From CAZLNO01 sp964561005 (GTDB taxonomy: Bacteria > Pseudomonadota > Alphaproteobacteria > Kiloniellales > Rhodovibrionaceae), in NCBI GenBank assembly GCA_964561005.1, contig CAZLNO010000065.1, positions 1 through 23,304 on the forward strand: a stretch of DNA of 23,304 nt, in the 5' to 3' direction. Each line of letters starts with the position of its first letter. The stretch's first letter is position 1. Positions 15,556 through 22,110 of this stretch are shown one piece after another. Both the position numbers and the translations under genes were made by a program. Below the pieces are notes generated by a model, which saw nothing but the letters and a program-made list of their open reading frames with translations, had not been told where the DNA came from and ran no database searches.

Positions 15556-15573
15556 CGGGCCCGCGCGGGCCCG
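15556..15573. terminator. 18-bp perfect palindrome between the peptide operon and convergent parA
   Basis: CGGGCCCGCGCGGGCCCG reads the same on both strands and can fold into a 7-bp stem with a GCGC loop. It lies nine bases after the ATPase stop and 32 before the stop of the convergent parA gene, so it could terminate both. No T-run follows in the plus direction (AAGGGTTTCC), so Rho-assisted or imperfect termination is likely. Confidence 0.5.
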
Positions 15574-15604
15574 AAGGGTTTCCGGCCGGCAGGGGGACCG
15601 TCGT

Positions 15605-16273
15605 TCAGAGGCGCTGGACCAGGAACCTGGCCAGCGCCTCGATTTCCTTGTGTGCCTCGGATTGCGGCGCCAGATCGCCGACCCAGGTGCCGGCGGCATA
15701 GGCGTCCATGTGTGTCGCCCGCTGGCGGAGCGTGGGTCCGACCGTCTCTCCCAGGTCGCTCAACGTGCTGGCCAGGGCGCGGCCGACGGCCGTGCGGCGG
15801 TCGACACGGTTGGGCACGAGCACGCAGTCCAGCGGCCGCTCGGCCCGGGCCGAGCGCGCCCGCTGCAAGATCGCCCGGGCCCGGCGCGTCGCCGCCAGCT
15901 CGGCGCCGCCCGGCGTGACCGGCACCACCAGCATGTCGGCCAAGGCCAGCGCCGCGGCGACGCTGTCCTCGAACTGCGGCGGCAGGTCCAGCACGACATA
16001 GTCGCTGGCGCGTTGCAGCGCGAGCAGCTCGCCACACCACGCCCGCCAGGCCGCCGCGGCGCGCTGGTCCGCCACGCCCCGGCCAGCCATCGGCAAGGCG
16101 CGCGCGGCGATCGGCGCACGGCCGTTGGCGGTCCACGCAGCGGCGGCGCCTTGCCGGTCGGCGTCGATCAGCGTCACCCGCCGCCGGGCCGCGAAGGCGC
16201 AGGCCAGATTCACGGCCAGCGTCGTCTTGCCCGTGCCGCCCTTGAGATTCCCGACTGCCAGGACTTTTGCCAT
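15605..16273 (-). CDS. Orphan ParA/MinD-family ATPase
   Basis: This is a deviant-Walker ATPase of the ParA group, which positions DNA or large cargo by ATP-dependent binding to the nucleoid or other surfaces. The product is 222 aa. The deviant Walker A is KGGTGKTT at residues 11-18, with the signature lysine Lys11. The switch motif is in LIDADRQGAA, and Walker B is YVVLDLPPQ. The C-terminal part contains the VPNRVDRRTAVGRAL stretch common in ParA proteins. I chose ATG at 16273; a TTG two codons earlier is possible, and neither has a strong ribosome-binding site. No parB gene or obvious parS-like site lies nearby, so chromosome partitioning is unlikely to be its role. The divergent small basic protein at 16521 is the only adjacent candidate partner. 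Confidence 0.88.
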   Translation of the reverse strand: MAKVLAVGNLKGGTGKTTLAVNLACAFAARRRVTLIDADRQGAAAAWTANGRAPIAARALPMAGRGVADQRAAAAWRAWCGELLALQRASDYVVLDLPPQFEDSVAAALALADMLVVPVTPGGAELAATRRARAILQRARSARAERPLDCVLVPNRVDRRTAVGRALASTLSDLGETVGPTLRQRATHMDAYAAGTWVGDLAPQSEAHKEIEALARFLVQRL

Positions 16274-16520
16274 GAACAAAGACTATCCTGCCCGACAGGC
16301 TTGACGATAGGCCAGATATTGCGTTGACGACACCCCGCAAATGGCAGATGTTGGCAAGTTCCGGCGTGCGAGGGCTTTGATGCGCCGGCTGGCCCCTTTG
16401 CAGGCCGCGCGTCGCGCGCTAGCGTGGGACCAGCGTGGTTAAACAGCGCTGAACGACGGGCCTCGGCCGGTTCGGCCGCCAAGAGCCAAGGACTTCGCGG
16501 AAAGGACAGGACGGAAAGCC

Positions 16521-16913
16521 ATGGATCCAAAACTGCCCCTGGTCGCGCAGCCCGGCGCCGCGACGGTCGCCCGGGTGAGACGGGAGGGCGGACATCCCGC
16601 CAACAGCCGGCGCAAGACCTACGCCTCGGCGCGCCGCGAGAGCCGCCGGGTCTCTTGCGCGACACAGCACCGGGTCTTCGCCGGCTACACCCACGACCCG
16701 CGCGACGCCGAGTCGCTGCTGAAGCCCGAGGTTGCCTGGTGCGAACAGAACTGTGCAGGGCTGTGGAGCATCATCTACGGCCCCTATGTCCGCGGGATGG
16801 GCTACGAGGTCCAGTTCGGCTTCACCAACGAGGCCGACGCGCAGAACTTCAGCCGATACCGGCAGGCGCGGCGCCGACGGGGCGAGGCCGGCATGGAGCT
16901 GGGCGACTCCTGA
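16521..16913 (+). CDS. Small Arg-rich protein of unknown function, divergent from parA
   Basis: I do not recognise this 130-aa product. Residues 1-50 are polar and Arg-rich with no hydrophobic segment (VRREGGHPANSRRKTY and ARRESRRVS) and probably disordered. Residues 55-113 look folded: AGYTHDPRDAESLL, a WCEQNC pair of cysteines, then GLWSIIYGPY and GYEVQFGFTNEADAQNF. The last 15 residues are again basic then acidic. The gene is supported by a GGAAAGGACAGG ribosome-binding region before the ATG, by GC-rich third positions like its neighbours, and by the absence of a better overlapping frame. It has no signal peptide, so the product is probably cytoplasmic. A role with the divergent ParA is possible but only inferred from position and the basic N-terminus. 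Confidence 0.7.
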   Translation: MDPKLPLVAQPGAATVARVRREGGHPANSRRKTYASARRESRRVSCATQHRVFAGYTHDPRDAESLLKPEVAWCEQNCAGLWSIIYGPYVRGMGYEVQFGFTNEADAQNFSRYRQARRRRGEAGMELGDS

Positions 16914-16917
16914 GCCG

Positions 16918-16943
16918 CGCCGGTCACGGCGGTGTGGCCGGCG
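16918..16943. terminator. Hairpin between the small protein gene and the convergent M24 gene
   Basis: CGCCGGTCAC (16918-16927) can pair with GTGTGGCCGGCG (16932-16943) over about ten pairs with a small bulge and a four-base loop. It starts five bases after the stop of the plus-strand gene and lies 71 bases from the stop of the convergent gene, so it may end either transcript. There is no T-run. Confidence 0.35.
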
Positions 16944-17013
16944 GCGCTGTCGCGGACCCGGCCGGTGTCCCGTTCGGATGACCGTGTCGCCGCGGCAGGT
17001 CCGGGCGAGCCCG

Positions 17014-18180
17014 TTACTTGACCACGAGATCGCGCGGCACCTGCGCCAGGCACTCGGCGCCTTGCTCGCTCACGCGAAAGGTCTCCGAGATCTCCAGGCC
17101 CCAGTCGTCCATCCAGATGCCCAGGATCATGTGGAAGCACATGTTGGGCTGCAGCTCGGTGCGGTCGCCGGGGCGCAGGCTCATGGTGTGCTCGCCCCAG
17201 TCGGGGGGGTAGTTCAGCCCCGTGGAATAGCCGATGCGGGAATCCTTGGTCAGCCCGTACTTGGCGACACAGGCGCGCCAGGCGGCCTCCACATCCTCGC
17301 AGCGGATGCCGGGCCGCACCGCGTCCAGCGCGGCGTCCAGGCCCTCCAGCACCCAGTTCGCCGCATCAGCCAGCTTTTGCGGCGGCGTGCCGAGGAACAT
17401 CGTTCTCGCCTGCGGGCAGTGGTAGCGCCGGCGGCAGCCGGCCAGTTCCAGGATGGTCGCCTCGCCGGAGACGAAGGGCTGGTCCGTCCATGTGAGGTGG
17501 GGCGTCGAGGTGCCTTCGCCGGTGGGCAGCATCGGCACGATAGCGGTGTAGTCGCCGCCGAATTCATCGGTGCCGGCGATTTGTGCGTGAAAGATGCGGG
17601 CCACCGCGTCGCACTGGCGCACCCCGGGGCCAACAGCCTCGAAGGCCGTGTGCATCGCGTTCTCCAGGATGCGCGCGGCCTGGCGCATGTAGCCGATCTC
17701 GGCCTCGGACTTGACCGCGCGCACCCAGTTGACGAGGGCATGGGCGTCCTGGAAGCGCGCGTCCGGCAGCTTCTGCTGCAGCGAAAAGAAGCTTTGCGCG
17801 CTGAAATAGTAGTTGTCCATCTCGACCGCGATGACGCGGTTATCCCAGCCGCGCTCGATGATCTTGTCGGCGACGTAGTCGAAGGGATGCCTGGTGATCG
17901 ATTGGACGTAGTGGTCCGGATAGCCGATAATGTTTTCGGGCTTCAGATAGGTGGTCACCCGGGCGGCGTTGACGTCCATCTTGCGGCCGATCCACACCGG
18001 CTCCGGCTCATCGACGGCCAGCAGCACGCACTGAGGGACATAGAAGGACCACCCATCGTAGCCCGTCAGATAGTTTATGTTGGCGGGATCGACGGAGACC
18101 AGGAGCTCCATTCCCCGCCCCGCCATGCGCTCCTTTGTCTTGCGCAGCCGTTCGTCGTATTCTGTCCGCTCGAAGTGCAT
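17014..18180 (-). CDS. Ectoine-hydrolase-like pita-bread enzyme (M24 fold, DoeA/EutD type)
   Basis: The protein has the creatinase N-terminal domain (about 1-150) and pita-bread catalytic domain (about 155-385), 388 aa in all. It resembles ectoine hydrolase, which opens the ectoine ring to N-acetyl-diaminobutyrate: NINYLTGYDGWSFYVPQCVL, IIGYPDHYVQS, GGDYTAIVPMLPTGEG followed by PHLTW, and NYPPDWGEHTMSLRPGD are stretches I associate with DoeA. The usual M24 metal ligands appear absent: the first Asp is Glu245 in ILELAGC, and the second is replaced in YHCPQARTMFLG. This suggests a metal-independent, creatinase-like mechanism. I chose the ATG at 18180 because GGAGGAACG precedes it directly; the longer start at 18282 adds a disordered leader. 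No other ectoine-degradation gene is in the window, so the substrate is inferred from sequence only. Confidence 0.8.
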   Translation of the reverse strand: MHFERTEYDERLRKTKERMAGRGMELLVSVDPANINYLTGYDGWSFYVPQCVLLAVDEPEPVWIGRKMDVNAARVTTYLKPENIIGYPDHYVQSITRHPFDYVADKIIERGWDNRVIAVEMDNYYFSAQSFFSLQQKLPDARFQDAHALVNWVRAVKSEAEIGYMRQAARILENAMHTAFEAVGPGVRQCDAVARIFHAQIAGTDEFGGDYTAIVPMLPTGEGTSTPHLTWTDQPFVSGEATILELAGCRRRYHCPQARTMFLGTPPQKLADAANWVLEGLDAALDAVRPGIRCEDVEAAWRACVAKYGLTKDSRIGYSTGLNYPPDWGEHTMSLRPGDRTELQPNMCFHMILGIWMDDWGLEISETFRVSEQGAECLAQVPRDLVVK

Positions 18181-18253
18181 CGTTCCTCCAGTGCCCCTGT
18201 CTGTGACGCACGGTGGACTCGCGCGTTCGGGCGGAGCTGATGGCCCTGGGCCC

Positions 18254-18282
18254 GTCGTACTGAAACTTTGACGGGTTGACAA
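18254..18282 (-). promoter_or_regulatory. Possible promoter for the ectoine-hydrolase-like gene
   Basis: On the minus strand TTGTCA (18282-18277, five of six matches to the -35 consensus) is followed after exactly 17 bases by TACGAC (18259-18254, three of six). It would start transcription about 70 bases upstream of the ATG at 18180. It shares its -35 bases with the proposed fabD promoter on the other strand. Confidence 0.3.
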
Positions 18283-18305
18283 GCCAGGGACCTTGAACGG
18301 ATACC
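18276..18305 (+). promoter_or_regulatory. Possible promoter for fabD and its leader
   Basis: A perfect -35 hexamer TTGACA (18276-18281) is followed after 18 bases by GATACC (18300-18305), three of six matches to TATAAT. Transcripts from here would carry a leader of about 115 bases containing the short ORF at 18353. The -10 is weak, so the call is tentative. Confidence 0.35.
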
Positions 18306-18352
18306 GTGCCGCCTTGAGATGATACTGTTACCCGGCAAGGAAAGCTAAAGTT

Positions 18353-18427
18353 ATGACAAGGACGATTTCGCTCACCACGGGGGCAGCGGCTTCTCCGACA
18401 GCCGCGTTCCGCGGCGCCGGGAGCTAG
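18353..18427 (+). CDS. Possible 24-codon leader ORF upstream of fabD
   Basis: ATG at 18353 opens a 24-residue frame (MTRTISLTTGAAASPTAAFR, then GAGS) ending with TAG at 18425-18427, three bases before the fabD ATG. An AAGGAAA stretch at 18337-18343 could serve as its ribosome-binding site. The fabD ribosome-binding site (GGGAG, about 18419-18423) lies inside this frame, so ribosomes finishing the leader would arrive exactly at the fabD start. It may regulate fabD by translational coupling, or it may be chance; no family is recognised. Confidence 0.3.
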   Translation: MTRTISLTTGAAASPTAAFRGAGS

Positions 18428-18430
18428 GGC

Positions 18431-19399
18431 ATGTCACGGGCGTTCGTCTTCCCCGGTCAAGGCGCGCAGGTGGTGGGCATGGGCATGGAACTGGCCCAGT
18501 CCTTTCCCGCGGCCCGCTATATCTTCCAGGAAGTCGACGAGGCCCTGGGACAGAATCTGACGCGTCTGATGTTCGAGGGGCCCGCGGACGAGTTGACGCT
18601 GACGGAAAACGCGCAGCCGGCACTGCTGGCGGTGAGCCTGGCCGCCGTCAAGGCGCTGGAGGAGCAGGGCGGCATCGCGATTTCCACGACCGGTGAGTAC
18701 GTCGCCGGGCACTCCCTGGGCGAGTACTCCGCGCTGGCGGCCGTGGACGCGCTGAGCGCCGGCGCGGCGGCGAAGCTGCTCAAGCTGCGCGGGCGCGCCA
18801 TGCAGGCCGCCGTGCCGGTGGGCGAGGGGGCCATGGCCGCCATCGACGGCCTGGACCTCGACAGCGTGCGGGCCCTGGCCGAGCGGGCGGCGGAGGGCGA
18901 AGTCTGCCAGATCGCCAACGACAACGCCCCGGACCAGGTCGTGATCAGCGGCCACAAGGCGGCGGTCGCCCGCGCCATCGACCTCGCCAAGGAGCAGGGC
19001 GCGCGCCGGGCGATCCTGTTGAACGTCTCCGCGCCGTTCCACTGCCGGCTCATGGAGCCGGCGGCGGAGCAGCTTCGCGCGGCGCTGGCGGAGGTCGAGA
19101 TCTCGCCGCCGAAGCTGCCGGTGGTGTCGAACGCCACCGCCTATGCACTGGAGTCGCCCGACGAGGTGCGCGCCCGCCTGCTGGACCAGATGACCCGCCC
19201 GGTGCGCTGGCGCGAGAGCGTGGCGTACATGCGCGACAAGGGCGTGACGGTCTTCGTCGAGATGGGACCCGGCCGCGTGCTCTGCGACCTGATTCAGCGC
19301 GTCGACCCCGCGCTGGAGGCCGTCGCGATCGGCGGACCGCGCCACATCGAGGCCTTCCTGACCGAGCTGCGGGAAGAGGACGAGTCGCCGGAGGCGTGA
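18431..19399 (+). CDS. fabD: Malonyl-CoA:ACP transacylase
   Basis: FabD moves malonyl groups from CoA to acyl carrier protein in the cytoplasm, supplying every elongation round of type II fatty-acid synthesis. The 322-aa product has FPGQGAQ at residues 7-13 (oxyanion-hole Gln), the active-site GHSLGE with Ser95, the malonate-binding arginine in KLLKLRGRAMQ (Arg120 or Arg122), and the catalytic His204 in APFHCRLM. All expected catalytic residues are present and the length is normal. The ATG at 18431 follows GGGAG by seven bases. In many alphaproteobacteria fabD is followed by fabG, acpP and fabF; here a 465-base gap and then iron-uptake genes follow, so this link is broken or the other genes lie elsewhere. 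Confidence 0.96.
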   Translation: MSRAFVFPGQGAQVVGMGMELAQSFPAARYIFQEVDEALGQNLTRLMFEGPADELTLTENAQPALLAVSLAAVKALEEQGGIAISTTGEYVAGHSLGEYSALAAVDALSAGAAAKLLKLRGRAMQAAVPVGEGAMAAIDGLDLDSVRALAERAAEGEVCQIANDNAPDQVVISGHKAAVARAIDLAKEQGARRAILLNVSAPFHCRLMEPAAEQLRAALAEVEISPPKLPVVSNATAYALESPDEVRARLLDQMTRPVRWRESVAYMRDKGVTVFVEMGPGRVLCDLIQRVDPALEAVAIGGPRHIEAFLTELREEDESPEA

Positions 19400-19784
19400 G
19401 CCCCCTCGCCGAGGAGTCCGCTCATACCACGCCGGCGCGGTCGGCGGTCGGGTCTGGCCCCACCGCGAGCGTTTCTTTCCCGCTTACAGGTGGCGAAAAC
19501 GTTCCCGTCGGGAGCGACACGAAGTCGACGCCGTGGGCGTCTTGTCGCGCGGCCCAGACGGAAGGTACCCGAACGGCGAGAGCACACCTCAAACCGGCGG
19601 ACACCCTGCCGCGCCCTGTCGGCGGGAGGTGTGAGCCGGAGCGGTCGAATGGCTGGCCGCGAACCGGGATGGGCCATCCCGCTTAATTGCTGGCGGTGGT
19701 GCGAGACGACGTCAATTCCTCTCGCTTGGATTGAATGCGGCCAGATTCCCACAAGCCACATGTCCCCTAGCCGGATAAAATGGG

Positions 19785-19813
19785 TTGTCCTTGAGAATGC
19801 GACTCATTATCAT
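19785..19813 (+). promoter_or_regulatory. Sigma-70-type promoter of the TonB-dependent receptor gene
   Basis: TTGTCC (19785-19790, four of six matches) and TATCAT (19808-19813, five of six) are separated by exactly 17 bases. The Fur box at 19793-19811 fills the spacer and overlaps the -10, the classic arrangement for repression when iron is plentiful. The predicted transcript start is about 45 bases before the ATG. Confidence 0.6.
19793..19811. promoter_or_regulatory. Fur box upstream of the TonB-dependent receptor
   Basis: The 19 bases GAGAATGCGACTCATTATC match the E. coli Fur consensus (GATAATGATAATCATTATC) at 15 of 19 positions by direct comparison. The site lies inside the promoter of an outer-membrane iron-transport gene, which strongly supports iron-dependent repression. 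In some alphaproteobacteria the Fur homologue acts as Mur or Irr, so the exact regulator is inferred. Confidence 0.75.
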
Positions 19814-19864
19814 TTGCACCGATTCTAGCCTAGGTTTAGGTGGGTGGGCAGAAGGGGGATCTCA

Positions 19865-22072
19865 ATGCGTTTTCGAAAGTTTGGCTCCACGGTAACGATT
19901 ACCGGTGCGCTCTCAATGGCAGCCGTCATCTCCATGCCGGCCTTCGGACAGGACACAGGCGAGGGTGAGCAGCCAATGAGATTGGACCCGATCGACGTCG
20001 AGGGCGGGATTATCGAGTCGGCGGCTCAGAAAGCTATCCGGCAGAAGAGAGAAGCGCCCAACGCCGTCGAGATCATCGGCGAGGATCAGCTTCAGCAATT
20101 CAATGAACAGGCGTTGGGCGACGCATTGAGGCGCGTCCCAAGCATCACCTTCGACGGCGCGAACCGCGCCAGAGAGATACGGTTGCGCGGCTTGCCCAGT
20201 GAATACACGCAGGTTCTGGTGAATGGCAGACCCCTGATCGACGGTGAATCCAACCGCACCGTGGAGGTTGACCGCATCCCGACGGGGCTGGTCGAACGGG
20301 TCGAGGTCATCCGGGCGCCGCGCGCCAGTCAACGCGGTCAAGGCGCCGCCGGCACCGTGAACATCGTTCTCAAGAGTGGAGCCGAACTGCCCGAGCAGTC
20401 GGAAGTCACGGTGGGCGGAGGCTATCTTGAAGACATTGGTAACCTCGGTGAAGCGAGTGTTACGCAGACAGGGCGGATCGGCGCTCTCAGCTATACTCTC
20501 GCGGGGTCCTTGCAGCAGTTTCGCCGGAGCGAAAGCGCCGACACATTCGAGTTCGACGGAGCCGAAGCGCCGGACGGCGGTGCGCTGGAAACAAACGAGC
20601 GGCGTTTCGAACAAGGCAACGTGATTCCCCAATTTCAACTCGACGCGGGGCAGTTTGGCGAGCTGGAATTCGCGCCGTTCTTCCTGTGGACGAAGGAATT
20701 CCGCAGCGATATCGAAAGGGATCTTGAGGACGATCAGCAAACAATTGATCGCACCTCGGATGAAGATCGCGAGCGGACTCGTCAAAACTACGGGTTCCGG
20801 GCGGGATGGACCAAATCCTTGGCGGGGAACACCGAGCTTTCGCTCGGACTTGACTGGCAACAGGGCGAGGTGGACACCGACCGCGACGAAACGCGCGTCA
20901 ATGCCGACGGCAGTCTTGACCGAACACGTCAGCGCACGGAATTCCGCGATCTGGAGTTGATACGCCCCGAGGCCGTCGTATCGACGCAAATCCAGGCACA
21001 CGAGATCAGCGCCGGTACGGGAATTGAGTTGAAAGAGCACGGGGAAACCAATTCCGAAATTCGCGATGGCGTTCTTCAGCCGCCTCGGGAGGACAGAGTT
21101 TTCGACGTTGAGGAGGATGTCTTTTTCGCTTTCGTGGAGGATGTCTGGGGGATCAGCGACCGGATAACCTTCACGGGCGGACTTCGCTTCGAGGATTCGG
21201 AAACGGAAACCCAGGACTTTTTCGGCGAAACGACGTCGGAAGACAATTCGTTCCTGCTGCCTTCGGCAAATCTGGTGTTCAACGCGACACAGCAGATCGA
21301 CTTGCGCGCCGGTGTGGCACGTACCTTGCGGCGCCCCGATCTGCGCTCACTAACGCCATCAATAGTTATCGAGGATGGAACGGCGGCGGATCCCGATGTG
21401 CAAGGCAACCCCAATCAGGAGCCGGAATCGATCTGGGGTTTTGATGGCGGGGTCGATTACTACTTTACCGATAACCGGGGCTACGTCTCGCTAAATGTGT
21501 TCCACCGGCTGTTCGATGATAAAATAGAGCAAGTTACCCAATCCCAGGATGGGCGGTTTGTCTCCAGCCCCCGCAATGTCGGTGACGGGCGCGCGACCGG
21601 AGTTGAGGTATCGGGACGCGTTCCGCTGACAGGGATCGGATTTGACAACCTAGTCCTCTGGGGCAACGCCGTTTACACGGACAGCTCGGTGGACGAGCCG
21701 GGAGGTGGATCGCGCCGGTTCCTCGATCAGCCGGACTGGTCGGGCAATCTCGGTGTCGATTACTACATCCCGTCATGGAAGACGACCTTTGGCGCATCGC
21801 TCAATCACGTCGCGTCGGTCGACCAAACCCAGAGCCTGTCCGGAGGAGGTTCCCTCAATCAGTCGATCGACTCGCGCACCCGCTTCGATATATCCGCACA
21901 AACGCAGGTGTCGGACAACATGACGCTTTCACTGACCGCCACCAATCTTTTCGCCGAAACAGAGGATCGCGAGGCCAGGGTGTTCGATAGCGGCGGCGAT
22001 CTCGTATCGGTGGAGCAGGAAAAGGAACCGACGTTGCGCCAGGTGTTCGTTCGCCTCAAGTATCGCTTCTAA
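19865..22072 (+). CDS. TonB-dependent outer-membrane receptor, siderophore/iron type
   Basis: This is an outer-membrane beta-barrel that imports an iron chelate using energy from TonB-ExbBD. The 735-aa product starts with a signal peptide (basic MRFRKF, hydrophobic segment to about residue 27, cleavage near 28-29). A likely TonB box (RLDPIDVEG, about 39-47) follows. The plug domain (about 60-175) has EIRLRGLPSEYTQVLVNGRP and VERVEVIRAPRASQRGQGAAGTVNIV, hallmarks of the family. A long barrel follows and ends in VRLKYRF with a terminal Phe, as barrel proteins do. I chose the ATG at 19865 since GGGGG lies just upstream; 19844 would add seven residues before the signal. Iron function is inferred from the Fur box and the PepSY gene that follows; the siderophore is unknown. 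Base composition is lower in GC than in fabD. Confidence 0.93.
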   Translation: MRFRKFGSTVTITGALSMAAVISMPAFGQDTGEGEQPMRLDPIDVEGGIIESAAQKAIRQKREAPNAVEIIGEDQLQQFNEQALGDALRRVPSITFDGANRAREIRLRGLPSEYTQVLVNGRPLIDGESNRTVEVDRIPTGLVERVEVIRAPRASQRGQGAAGTVNIVLKSGAELPEQSEVTVGGGYLEDIGNLGEASVTQTGRIGALSYTLAGSLQQFRRSESADTFEFDGAEAPDGGALETNERRFEQGNVIPQFQLDAGQFGELEFAPFFLWTKEFRSDIERDLEDDQQTIDRTSDEDRERTRQNYGFRAGWTKSLAGNTELSLGLDWQQGEVDTDRDETRVNADGSLDRTRQRTEFRDLELIRPEAVVSTQIQAHEISAGTGIELKEHGETNSEIRDGVLQPPREDRVFDVEEDVFFAFVEDVWGISDRITFTGGLRFEDSETETQDFFGETTSEDNSFLLPSANLVFNATQQIDLRAGVARTLRRPDLRSLTPSIVIEDGTAADPDVQGNPNQEPESIWGFDGGVDYYFTDNRGYVSLNVFHRLFDDKIEQVTQSQDGRFVSSPRNVGDGRATGVEVSGRVPLTGIGFDNLVLWGNAVYTDSSVDEPGGGSRRFLDQPDWSGNLGVDYYIPSWKTTFGASLNHVASVDQTQSLSGGGSLNQSIDSRTRFDISAQTQVSDNMTLSLTATNLFAETEDREARVFDSGGDLVSVEQEKEPTLRQVFVRLKYRF

Positions 22073-22110
22073 ACAGATATCGGCGGTTTTGGGGGCGTGG
22101 TATCCGTGGA

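Larger units (their letters stand above)
19400..19864. other. 465-base intergenic region between fabD and the TonB-dependent receptor
   Basis: No convincing gene is visible; the open frames here are short and look like no known protein. A small hairpin (GTTCCC ... GGGAGC, 19501-19515) may contribute to termination after fabD. The last 80 bases are clearly less GC-rich and hold the promoter and Fur box of the receptor gene, which are listed separately. The composition changes within this gap. Confidence 0.5.

Noticed and set aside
15548..16520. ParB gene or parS-like sites around the ParA gene
   Set aside because: I looked for a second partition gene and for repeated 14-16 bp palindromes. Only the terminator-like palindrome at 15556-15573 is present, so no plasmid-type partition locus is claimed.
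18181..18282. N-terminal extension of the ectoine-hydrolase-like protein
   Set aside because: A GGAGGA site lies directly before the ATG at 18180, and the extra 34 residues look disordered and would cover the proposed promoter.
19396..19828. Short plus-strand frames between fabD and the receptor
   Set aside because: They overlap one another in different frames, have no ribosome-binding sites, and one runs through the Fur box and promoter.
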